Part shown: positions 27,501 to 38,042 of the stretch, in pieces
Position numbering within the stretch: the first letter of the stretch is position 1
Layout: each line of letters starts with the position of its first letter
Notes under the pieces: model-generated
Told to the model about the DNA's origin: nothing
The model's database searches: none
The model's input: the letters and a program-made list of their open reading frames with translations, nothing else
Source of the DNA: Mycteria americana
Lineage: Eukaryota > Chordata > Aves > Ciconiiformes > Ciconiidae
Direction of reading: 5' to 3'
NCBI RefSeq assembly: GCF_035582795.1
Contig: NC_134371.1
Location: 48,835,001-48,899,000, forward strand
Length of the DNA stretch: 64,000 nt
Program-made: the position numbers and the translations under genes

Positions 27501-30500
27501 TAAGGTCAATTCATGCTTTTTAATACAAAGCAGCATTACTGTGTAAGCTGCTGCCACTGAGTACCATTATGCAGTGAAATCCATGTAGGAGTGCATTTAA
27601 ATGGATCACCTTATTTTGGTCTCACAGAAGAGAGCAGAACTGAATAATTTTCAAACATATCATTTTTTTCCCATTTAAGTGATATCATCAGAATTCTATA
27701 AGGAACTGGCAGCACTCAGTAAAGATTAACACAGTTGCAGGACATTATAACATCTACCAAATGTCATCTTTGTGCCCTGAATATAATGCACATAACAGAT
27801 AGTACATCTCTCCCTGTAAGTTATTGTACTACTAATTTGTTTCATGTAGTCAAATCCTTTTAAGGAAGTGAGAATCAGGTGGTCTCAGAATTCAATGTAT
27901 CAGCTATATATCAATGCTAAACTCTCTCTGGATAATCTAATGCTGCATGGTGCTATAATTTTAAAGCAGAAATATATTTGCACTTCACTATAAAATCATG
28001 AATAATGAGATACTGGCTATACAGAAATAACATTTCAGCCTTGAACTGTTGTCATTATCATTTTTTCTAAAAGTAAACTTTAAAGTCCAGTTTCTGCAGT
28101 GATTTAGACAGTGGCTTATTTTTATTTGTTCAAAGAGTTCATTGATTCCACATAAAGCAGCTGCACTTTAGGTGAAACAGGCTGGTAAGTCTTGTAAAGA
28201 CTGGTGCAAGACTGGCTATAATAGAAGAAGAGATGTGCAGTGTTGTAGTGTATGGTTCTGGCAGGTGGATTCCTTATGTACAAGAAAGTACCATCGATTG
28301 GAATAGGAGAGATGGTCTTGCATTAGGAATATGGAATTTGAACTTCATTCCATTCAAAATAGGTACAAAAACTGCACAAGTAAACCACCCTGTAACTGCT
28401 ATAGGGCTATTGCCTGGATAAGAAATGAAGGATCAGGCACTATAGCTTTTTTTCATTTTTCTGAGGATACAAAGCACTGTGGACATCAGATTAAAGCTTC
28501 TGAATGATATTTAATCCTTAATTTTTTAGTTTTTCATCTCCTGTTTTCCACTAGTTATTAAGTCCTGTTAGAAAGTATGCCAAGTCTGTGCAGCTATGTT
28601 GTATTTTATATAATGATCATCATGTATCTGTTTCAGATTTTAAATTCTTATTGAACAAAGCAAGTTAGATGCAGCTCGTGGTACACTGCTGATCCATGGT
28701 TTGTCCTTAGTGTAGCAATGATGCAGTATATCTAGCAGCTACATTTGTTTCTATGGCAGCAGATATCTTGCCATATCTCTCCACAGGTTTTTCTTTATAA
28801 CAACAAGCCATTTATACAGTCTAACACTGCTTAGTGGCACACAACTGCTACTGCCCAACTCACTATCCTTGCTAAAAATCCAGTCTGTGAGCTTGACCTG
28901 GCAATATGCTTATCTCGCGAGTTCTTAAGTATTTCAGTTGTGTTAGTTCCATGTCCAGTGTTGAATGAGCTACCCTTCTTCCTTGTTGTAATTTTCCAAA
29001 TTTTTAATCTTGAATCTCATAAAGTATTCATATAGCTTTTGTATCACTTCACAGTTAAAATATGCTCTCATCAGTTCCTTTGGTTCCTCCCCTGCCCCTT
29101 CCCAATGACAAGAGTTCGGGGGGGTTTATAAACTAGGCATATTTTCAGTCTTAACTATGGAGGAAATTAATTGTTTTACAGTGACCCATTCTTCAATTAT
29201 TTGATGAATAATTGAAGAGGGATTAAGAAAGCACTGATTGTACTAATTTTCTGCCTACTCCACTTGATAAACATCATGTACAAATTTACAAATTATGATT
29301 TTGTCCTTTGTTAAGTGCTGCTTAATCTTCCATTTTGGAAAGCACCTTAAACTTTCTCCTGGCTCATCGTTAGAACTTTCTCCTGACTCATTTTCTTTTC
29401 TTGGGTGAGTTATAAGATTTTTTTTTTGCTAACTTGTATCTGAATTCTTCTAGTTGCATCATAAAAAAGGTTAGTGAAAGGAGGACTTTTTCATAAATCT
29501 CATTAAAAATGAAAGCATTTTGAGAAACCTCTTCCAATGGTCTGCCTTGGTTTAGCAGATTAGACAAGTCTGCAATCTGTTAGGCATACAGAGCTCACAG
29601 CATTTTTGTTTTGTATTACCAAGCAGAATGTGATATATAAAGTCTTAGCTGTTCTGATCATTTAAACCACGTGCTTCTCTTCTGTTTTTCTGCTCATTAT
29701 TAAAAGGTGGAAACCTCATTGTCACTGGTAGTAACCAAGGCATTAATTTGGCATCAAACCCATGGTAGTTCTCAGGAAACTAAAACCTAGAAGTGGCCAA
29801 AGCCAACAACTATTCCCCTGCCAGGCTGGTGCACTCTCAGTGTTGGGAGATAAAGGTTGCTGGAACCAATTCTGTGAAAACCCTCCTCTCCGATAAGAGT
29901 GAAGATAATTGTCTCAGGCTATACAGAAAGATAAGAAGTACCGGAGGAGACTGCAACTGGTACGGTGCAAAAGGTTTTAGCTAATAGTTCTTTTGGGCCT
30001 GGGAACAGATTTTAAGCCCCTCATGATGCTCTGCTAAAAAAAGTGTACACCTGACACTCTGCTAAGTGTATCCACACCTCTTCTGGTCAAAAGCAAACAA
30101 GTTCCAGGGTGACTGACCCTCAGGGTGAATTATGTAGCTCAGGCAGTGAACATCACATAAATACGTATATGAAAGAACATCAAAAGAATGCATATTGAAG
30201 ACCTTGATAAACATAGGCTGTACTAATTGAAAAAACATTATAGCTAGTTTTAGGGAAAATTCAAATACGACTATTATTTGCAAAGCATTTATTATATTGT
30301 CATATACTTTACAGGTAAAAATAGCAAAGCTATTGCTCCCAATTGTGTGATGTTATTCTCTCAGCAGAGCTAGTTTTCTGGCCCCAGTACAGTCTAGGAA
30401 CAGGCATTGTAATCAACAAGCTCAGTTTGAAGCAGGAACAGAAATAGGAAAAGAATCAAATTCTGTTGATCACATTGCACCCAGATATGCTCCAGTCTCC

Positions 30501-31600
30501 TCTGAATGATTTGGTGAGAGAGCAGAGCTTTCCCTTATGCATCATTTAGTAGCTGCAGAGACTTAACAGATCCACAAATCCCCATGACTCTCATTTCTCT
30601 CTGAGCATCACTGGAAAAGTAATACAGTTCGAAAAAGCTGAATGACAGTTGGCCTTTGAAGGTAGGGAGATTTTTCGGGGGGGAGAAAAAAAAGTTTTTT
30701 TTTTTTCTTTTTTTTACTCAAACATAAGAGGTGCTTTCTACATCTGAGCAGACTTGCTCGAGTTCTGGATGACTTCTCATCTTAGCTCTTTTTTTTAGCA
30801 GGGCTATGCTGGCAAAGCCACGGAATGTGCAAGTTTCCTATTATCCTTTATGGCAAACCACTGGAGGAACAGATTTCTTCTACGGGAGGTGTAACCAAAT
30901 GATGTCTTTATGCATATTTGGAATACCTGAAGAGATTACTGCTGGCAAAGCAGAAAAATTTTAGAGGGAGTATTTGCAGCCTTGCCACAATTTGTTCCTT
31001 GGTTTAAATTATCTGTTTATCTTTCTCTTTCTAAAGCCTTGAAACATTAACTTGAAAGCTTGAACACGTTAACTTCGTGTTATGTGTGTGTGTGTATGCA
31101 CATGTATGCAGCTGGAGTTCCCTTACTTTCATTTTGAATGTGCAGTATGGAGACACTTGTTAGTTTTGTCCAATGCTTGATACAATCTGTGATATAAGGT
31201 TTGTGAAGATATTTTATTCATGATTTTATGAACCAGGGTTGTAATGCCTTTAAAACATTCCTGCCAAATTAGCTGTGCACTGATCTGTCATATAAAAGGT
31301 CTTCATAAATCTATACCAAACAGATTACGGTACAATCTTGTCTTATGTGGCTTCTAATATCAAGAACTCTGAAACTCTTTTAAAATCCAGCACAAAATAG
31401 ATTTAAGTTTCAGTTTAATCACTCATACCTTTGAAAACTCCTTTGCATGAGTAGAGACAGTCATCAATCTGGATCTTACTTTAGTGACAGTGTTGCTGTA
31501 GCCAGAATGGTCTAAGAGAATAAGACAAGGTTTGTCAGTAGAGGTAATTTCTCATCTTAGAACAAGTTTTACAGCATAACCTCTACATCAAAGATACCCT
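12589..31600. other. Intergenic region, no gene recognised
   Basis: About 19 kb with no exon, RNA gene or mobile element that I can identify on either strand. Frames reach 137 codons (minus strand, 20988-21401) without any familiar motif. Small-scale structure: A19 at 14115-14133, imperfect short duplications at 15410-15440, 17484-17516 and 29350-29391, a T run at about 23574-23590, and a homopolymer mosaic at 30676-30715. It may contain conserved distal enhancers of the flanking genes, but that cannot be judged without alignments. Confidence 0.75.
14115..14133 (+). repeat. A19 homopolymer
   Basis: Nineteen uninterrupted A. No SINE or LINE body was recognised immediately 5' of it, so it is annotated as a simple repeat and not as a retrotransposon tail. 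Confidence 0.9.
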
Positions 31601-32930
31601 TCAGAGGGGGACTTCATTTTTACCCTAACTTTAACCTAACTTTAAACTAGATGTTTAAAATGCACCTTTTAAAATGTTTGAACTAATTGTCTAGGCCCCT
31701 TTGTAGTCATGGAAGGGGCCATTCCCAGAGGAGAACTCATCAGATTTGTATTAGACGTCAGCTTTCAGCAGTCATACCCTAGCAGGATCTGTTTTGGTCT
31801 CTTGCACTCCTTCCCAGGGTCTCTCTGAGCCATACCTAGGCCATCGCTGCCTGTAGCTTTCCCAGGCTACCAATATGTGTCCTAGAGGGTGGGACACCAT
31901 AACCTTAGTCCCCAGCCCTCATGCTTCACACAGCCTCATTCAAGGCAGTCGTCTGCTGTAACGATAACCTGCTGCTACACCAGCATCTGCTGCTGGCCAA
32001 GGAGAGGCCTCTCCTGAAACTGGCTACTCATGCAGTGGGGTCAGGACATCCTGCAGGCCCAGCCACAAGCAGAGCTCCTTCAGTCACCACAGAGGGACTG
32101 AACTTCACAACTGTACATACGCTTCCCTTTCTCTGAGACACAACATACTGTTTTCCGATTTGCTTTTGCCCAAGGGCCCCCATCTTAAATTGTCATGAAA
32201 GTCCTGGGACAGGGATTGCCAAGTGACCCAGATCTGCACCACAGCTTGGGGTGACACCAGTCAACCCCAGCATGCCTTCGCTGGGAGCACGGCACATGTA
32301 TGACCTTATTGTACCACTCAGCAGTGCAGTGCCTGGCTGGAGCCAGCAGTGCCATCAGCTGCCCAACCTCTCCACCACTCCACCGAGGCAGGTCACCTGC
32401 TAGAAGGACATGCAACTACAAAGTGGCAGGCTGCACAAAGGCCCAGGCACACATGGGAAAGCTTCTTAGAGTCAGTATGCTTTGCTGCCATGTATTGCAG
32501 GGGCCCTGGTAGTCCTTGTGGTCATTATGCTGTTGGCAATGTCCGTGCATGCCTCAGCTACAGCAGTGCCTTCCACTCCAGGCACTTAGGGCCGTGCTGT
32601 TGCCCTGTTTCAGGGTGTTTCAAGACAGGCTTGGAGACTGTGTTTGCTGTTACCTACCTTGTGTGGCTTCTAGATAAGACAGTGTTTTTGACAGTGTACT
32701 GCTACGCGTAATGTTTTTCACTATTGCCAGCAAAGGGTATATGTTACCTGATGACTCCTGCATCCTAACTTCTTCCCCTGGGGAGAGCCCTTCCTCTCAG
32801 GTTTGCTCCTGACATCTGCCCTGTTCTCATTCACAAATCCAAGGTGGGCATCACTGTGTCTGGCAGCTCTACCCAAGGCTAGCAAGGTGGTTTAGAGGCA
32901 TTAGGAGCTTAGCAATGCAGCTGGTCCTGC
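31600..32930. other. Locally GC-richer block, unclassified
   Basis: This stretch is visibly richer in G and C than the sequence on either side, with many CAG/CTG-type words (for example ctgctgctacaccagcatctgctgctgg around 31969-31996, given here only as a composition example) and a scatter of CpG. Plus-strand frames of 71 codons (31921-32136) and 120 codons (32349-32711) lack recognisable domains. An old LTR or other decayed repeat, or a noncoding exon, would look like this. It lies just past the probable PLPPR4 transcript end. Confidence 0.35.
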
Positions 32931-33194
32931 AGAATGATCTAGCAGATGTGTCCTCACATGGCCTAAAGTTCCCAATTCACTTGCTTTCTTTTTTTGTAAA
33001 ATGTTTTTTGGATAGAGACAAGCTTGTTTGGACACTGTTCCTCATAACTTCTTACAACTACACCAGGTTTTGTGGTTTCCCACTGATGACCACTTTTATG
33101 TGTCATGAGATACTGAATATTGAAAAATAATTTGGGGGGGAATGCGACTTTGCTTTATCACAGAGATGACTGAACATCAATGAGGAATTTTATC

Positions 33195-33200
33195 TTTATT
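33195..33200 (-). promoter_or_regulatory. Polyadenylation signal candidate (distal)
   Basis: A minus-strand AATAAA lies about 3.5 kb after the stop codon. Another AATAAA lies 114 bases upstream in the transcript, at 33319-33314. Beyond this point the sequence changes to the GC-richer block ending near 32930, which fits a transcript end in this vicinity, but the choice is inferred. Confidence 0.3.
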
Positions 33201-34700
33201 TTCATGATGTTAGCACAATAAACTCACACAGTAGCATTGATCTGTACTTATTTAACAAAATACATTTATAGCAATTTACAAATTCTTTTCCATTTGAAAA
33301 CATTGCATAACATTTTATTAAACACAATACTTTATATAGAGAATTCTCATTTAAAAACATATTTTATTTTTGAGTATTTTCTTTTCTCAGTAAAGCACAG
33401 CCTAACAAAGAAATTCGTGCCTGTTAGCAAGTAAGAAAATCAGAACACTAAGAAGATGTCACCTGTCCATTTATTTGATTAATTTTAAATTAAGGTTATC
33501 AGTGGAATGTAAACAAAGAGTAATTTTACAAAAGGCTCCTTATCAAATATACATGCAGAGGTCTGAGTTCCAATGTATATATTATTACATTTCTGCTCTC
33601 TAATGTAATATAATTTGATAAGCCATTATTAAAAACAGTAGCCTTTGGCACTTTGAGTAAAAAAGAATATATCAATATTTATGTAAAGAACACAATTTCA
33701 ATGATTACACAAGAGCTTTAAAATCTTTTGTTAAGAAATAGGAAACCTTAGGAAAAATATCACACTGCACTTGAAATAATGCAGCAAGTTTTAGAGTAAT
33801 AAAAGCAACACATATGCCAATATATATCTGACTAAAACCAAGGAATAAAGAACAAACACTCCCACCAGGAATCCTGCTGTTTCCAAAACAGCTAAATTGC
33901 CAGAGGGAACATTTTCTAATCTTTACTTTATTGCCATTATTCTCCATTTCAATTTTCCATTATTATCAGGTTCATCTACTTATGTTCTTTTCCCCTGCAC
34001 TTACAAACTAACAAATGATTGCATCTTATTTCCCTGCATTGATAGGCCAACAGTGATTGTGTCTTACCCATTCCTGTAAAGCTAATCCTACCTGCTTTAT
34101 CATGTACCTAGACTAAACTAAATCCAAAGGGTTTTGTTCATGACAATCCAAGTGTTTGTAATTCCTAGGAACCTTGTACAAAATTTGATATTAAATACCA
34201 AGAACTAAAGATTCATCCTTTTAAAAAGAAAAAACAAATCCTGACTTCTAAATACGAGAGTCTGAGAACATATTTCTAAAAAATTACTCTTTTTTTTTTT
34301 TTTTTCCCCTGGCATCTGTGATTATTCTTCCCAGCTAATGTGCCTGAAAGTGTGTCTTCAACATACTGTGCCTTTAACATACACAATATGCTGCAACCCT
34401 ACTGGTTAGCTTCTTACATGTAACCTACAGAATACTTCCTCCCAATCATCAAATGTATGATGGGGTCATCTTCTATTACTAGCAGGAAAAGTGTGGTCAT
34501 TTCCTTAAGGACCAACACTTCCACAGCAGTGGGTGATGGGCAGGTGAGGGAAGCATTGCTTGACAGGGTTGGCTGACAGCACTCAGCTAAGCCTGGAGCA
34601 CCTGTATAACTGGGAAGGTATATAAAGCTTTCCATTGACTCTGAATCCCTTCTTCTATACAGATTAGCAAACACCATCCTCATACTTCTGAAATTACTTA

Positions 34701-34840
34701 GGACTGGGGTTGGGTTTGGGATTTTGTTTTGGTTTTGAGTGTGTTTGGTGTGTTTTTTGGTGTGGTGTGGTTTTGGTTTTTGTTTTTTTGGGTTGTTTTC
34801 TTTTTTTTTTTGTCCTTTTTTGTCTGTGTGTGTGTTGTGC
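34701..34840. repeat. T/G-rich low-complexity block
   Basis: About 140 bases almost devoid of A and C on the plus strand (ggggttgggtttggg type words, then ttttggtgtggtgtgg and long T runs, ending tgtgtgtgtgttgtg). The two overlapping open frames across it (34729-34950 and 34739-34930) are composition artefacts made of Phe, Val, Cys, Leu and Trp. Confidence 0.9.
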
Positions 34841-35702
34841 TATTTATCTTCCTGGGATGGGATGATTCTTCCTTCTACCTCCTACTTGGCTGGGGTAGGG
34901 TGGGCTTTTCCTCAGAGTTCTGTGGGGTAGGGTCTGTAGACAGGTTCTGACTATGTAGTATGTATCTGGTTCTCTGATACCCTAAATCAGAAGAGGACTT
35001 AGAGCAAAACACTCCTCAAGAAGTCAGAGAAACAGACCTGATCTGCTACTACTTATTCAGTGAGGGGACTGCTAAGCCATTCCCTCCCCCTCCTAGCAGG
35101 GGAGCTGGGAGGTGTCTGACAGTAATTCTCTTTCAGGTGGAAATAATCTAGGAGAGAATGAGGAACTGCACTGGGTGGGCACTGCCCCTGGCTTCCTTCA
35201 TGGTTTGAGTTATTTAAGTCAGAGCCAAATGTAATGAGGCATTTCTTCTAGCATGCCCAGGACATACTATGCTTCTTCCTTTCAGAGCTTATCCTTTCAA
35301 AAATTTTTGGCAATGGAGATTTTTAGCAGGCAAGTTCTTTTGTTATATTTGAAGCTCAATTTCCTAAAATAATCTGTGTTCTCTCAGGTGCAGAGACCCC
35401 CCATATTCTTAAGTGGCAGTGGTGGGAAAAAATATAATGCTTAAGAAGGCTCTGGAGGGTGTCTCAAGGGAGGTGAACGGTAGTAGTGGCACAATGCAAC
35501 ACTCATTCAGTGATTCTGCAATACCAAGGCATTCTATTTTTAAAGCGAAGCATAAATCCCCTAAATGATGGTGATTGGGGTGAAACCTGTGATTGTTCTT
35601 GTGGCACGCTAATGCTTAGTGAGGTGAGGTGAATGACTGCTTCTAAGTGTGAGCTATGATATTAATTGCTGTCTCCTTGGAAGCTGGTCAGGAAAGCGGC
35701 CA

Positions 35703-35714
35703 TTTATTTTTATT
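35703..35714 (-). promoter_or_regulatory. Tandem polyadenylation signal candidate (proximal)
   Basis: The minus strand reads AATAAAAATAAA, two abutting canonical hexamers about 1 kb after the PLPPR4 stop codon. Use of this site would give a roughly 1-kb 3'UTR. AATAAA is common by chance in AT-rich DNA, so this is only a candidate. Confidence 0.35.
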
Positions 35715-36351
35715 TACTCATGGCTCACCTTTCACATTTGTACATCTTGTAGTTATTGGTGTCCTGCATTATATGGTTAAAAACTAATAGAAAAATGGAA
35801 GGGTTGCTGAAGGACAGAATAAGAGGTTTAAAAAATGTAAAATCTCAATTACTTGTAGTACTTTAAAAGACCCCTTTAAAAAACATAATTTAAAACAATT
35901 CTACAAGTTAGCCCACTAAGAAGCAGCCTCTTCATTAGTAGCACCTGTTCTTAAACAAAAGTTGAGCAGTAGCAGCAAAACTATTCAAAATAGATAGTTA
36001 TTCCATTCTAATGGAATGTCATCCACACATTTTTTGTTGCAGTAGACATCTTAAAGGACTACACAAAACCTTTGCAATCTTTGAATGTGACAGATCCACT
36101 ATAACAAAGCTGTAAATATTTCCTACGCTAAATGAATGCAGCCAGCATCATCATAGTATTAGCAATATTACTTTTAAAGTAACTGCACATCAATATGTCA
36201 TGTGTTTGTAGAGTCTAATAAGTATGCAATTTTTCAAAACATGTAAAGTTATCATCAGCACCATCCTGTATTAAAGATTTGGTGCAAATTCTGCAAAGGT
36301 GAATATATACCATTGATACAGCCTTTGCTGTGAAAAATTCAGTTGCTTTTG

Positions 36352-36380
36352 GACACAAATATAAATAAAATAAAAAGTTG
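36352..36380 (-). promoter_or_regulatory. AU-rich element candidate in the PLPPR4 3'UTR
   Basis: In transcript orientation this stretch reads ACTTTTTATTTTATTTATA followed by TTTGTG: a T-rich run containing ATTTTA and ATTTA cores about 330 bases after the stop codon. Such elements bind ELAV/Hu-type proteins and affect neuronal mRNA stability. A function here is inferred from composition only. Confidence 0.3.
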
Positions 36381-36704
36381 GCACATTCAGGAAATAAAGT
36401 GTCTATGTTCAAGACCACTGTTTTGATTGACATCATCACCCTCAGATAAATGTTTTGAGTCTGAAGAAACAAGTTGCATGAAAACATTTCACATTAGTTA
36501 GGTTCTGGCATTGTGCTTTTCCCCCCACCACATGCTTTCCACAGGCTCATGCACATTGCACATCAGCAGTGTTCAACAACAGTTGGGCTGCTGGTCAATA
36601 ATTTGGCACATCAAAGGTAAATATCAGCTCAAAACAAAGAGAGCAGAACCTGTGTCAAGATGTGTTCACTTTGTGGTGGTTCGGACCAGCTGATATGTCT
36701 CCTC

Positions 36705-38042
36705 TCATTCCTTGTATGCTCGTGTGGGGGATGTGCCTTTATAGAAGATGTTTCTGGTGTTCTCTGGACTGCTCCCTCTCTCAGGGATTAAAATGATGTT
36801 ACCTTTTCTTCGAAGTGTTGAGTCCCGGCTAGAAGAAATGGACAGAGTCTCTGAGCCAATCTCACTTCCCTCCACTGGCGTGACTCTTATCGTAGTGATT
36901 CCATGATGGTGATGGTCACTGTTATCTATGTTGCTCCTTTTCCTGTCGCCTGACCCATAACTGTCTTTTAAGGAGTCACAGCTCTCAGAGTCTCTGTTAA
37001 GATCATTTAGCTCATATGTCTGACGAAGGGTGACTTTTTCAGGACCCTTCCATTTCCAAGAACCACTTCCTTCACCTTCTGATGGCATCTGAATTACAGG
37101 TCTGTTATTTTCTGGATGGGCCTCAACTCTGACAATGCTACTTGGCTCATGGTCTGTCAAGGTTTTATATCTGATAGCTCCTGTACAGGTGACTGTGCTT
37201 CCCTCTGAACTCTTTGGACTGCCCTGAAGCACTCCTTGCTGCTTAGACATGGCTATTACTTGCATGATTCTTGGCTGGCTATTGCTTCTACATGCAACAC
37301 TCTTCTCAGCAGCTTTCAGCCATTTAGCTCTAGCTGAACTACTTTTGGGCGATGTGTTCACGTTCTCCTGAGTCTCTTCAGGAATATGCACTAGCTGGGA
37401 TGAGCCAGGACGTGACTGAATAGAGACTCTTGGCCCACCAGAAAGACCTGAGTTGTTACAACCTGGTACGCTGCCAGGTTGAATTTTCAGGTATTGGCTA
37501 GTTGGGCCATGATGATCACCATTTACACCCACTCTGGAGGGTTCTGAGCTTGACCTCATTTCGATAGCCCTTGGTGGTGACTGGCCAGATTCAGTCTCTA
37601 TTACTTGCAGTGACAACTTTCGATTTTCATTCTTGTTCTTCCACTGGGAAAGCAGCTGTTTGGAACGGGCAGAATCCATTGATGCGTGTATTGTTGCATT
37701 TCGTCTTGCTGGATCTTCCAAGGATGGTGTGTTGACTCGTGGCAAAGTGTTGCTGAAAGTAACCATATTCTCCTTTCCCATTGGGCTTCGTGGTGTTATT
37801 ATTTCTACATCAGCATTTGCTCTCTTGATATTGGTCAGAGACCCTGAATCTCTGTGGTTTCTATTCAGGATACTTTCTGTACGGTGAGAGACAATGCCAT
37901 CACTGCTGCTACCATTTTTACCTGGCAGGATTCTGTTGGCATCTTGACTGAGGTCTGTCAAAGACCTTAGAGGTTCTCTGTGGAAATTTGGGTGAAACAC
38001 ATTCTCGTCACTTGGTAAGAAGTTCCCCACAGCATACAGGCC
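36705..38042 (-). CDS. PLPPR4: PLPPR4 terminal coding exon (long cytoplasmic tail)
   Basis: This exon encodes the last 445 residues and the TGA stop. It begins GLYAVGNFLPSDE, finishing TM6, and continues into the long cytoplasmic tail that separates PLPPR4 from most PLPPR paralogues. The acceptor reads aaatatcag before GGCCTG at 38042; the methionine further upstream lies in the intron. Visible tail features, by exon residue: LRSL at 25-28, which aligns by my count with human Arg345/Ser346, a reported O-glycosylation site; LTNIKRANADVEIITPRSPM near 69-88; a basic segment with Trp at 241 (ARAKWLKAAEK) that matches the calmodulin-binding region described for PRG-1; a HHHH run at 377-380; and the conserved end FYKGTSPTRAYKE. 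The tail is Ser-rich with many S/T-P sites, is probably disordered, and is likely phosphorylated. There is no frameshift or stop. Confidence 0.98.
   Translation of the reverse strand, partial: GLYAVGNFLPSDENVFHPNFHREPLRSLTDLSQDANRILPGKNGSSSDGIVSHRTESILNRNHRDSGSLTNIKRANADVEIITPRSPMGKENMVTFSNTLPRVNTPSLEDPARRNATIHASMDSARSKQLLSQWKNKNENRKLSLQVIETESGQSPPRAIEMRSSSEPSRVGVNGDHHGPTSQYLKIQPGSVPGCNNSGLSGGPRVSIQSRPGSSQLVHIPEETQENVNTSPKSSSARAKWLKAAEKSVACRSNSQPRIMQVIAMSKQQGVLQGSPKSSEGSTVTCTGAIRYKTLTDHEPSSIVRVEAHPENNRPVIQMPSEGEGSGSWKWKGPEKVTLRQTYELNDLNRDSESCDSLKDSYGSGDRKRSNIDNSDHHHHGITTIRVTPVEGSEIGSETLSISSSRDSTLRRKGNIILIPERGSSPENTRNIFYKGTSPTRAYKE

Larger units (their letters stand above)
33175..36704 (-). 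other. PLPPR4: Probable PLPPR4 3' untranslated region (distal limit uncertain)
   Basis: Directly after the stop codon the minus strand is T-rich, lacks open frames of any substance and contains ATTTA motifs, as expected of a long neuronal 3'UTR. Minus-strand AATAAA hexamers occur at 35714-35703 (two in a row), 33932-33927, 33319-33314 and 33200-33195. The outer limit given here assumes cleavage about 20 bases beyond the last of these; a shorter UTR ending near 35690 or 33905 is equally allowed by sequence alone. The stretch includes a T16 run at 34290-34305 and a T/G-rich low-complexity block at 34701-34840 (A-rich and A/C-rich in the transcript). Confidence 0.5.

Noticed and set aside
34729..34950. 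Phe/Val/Cys/Trp-rich frames suggesting a membrane protein
   Set aside because: Produced entirely by the T/G low-complexity block; two phases are open at once.
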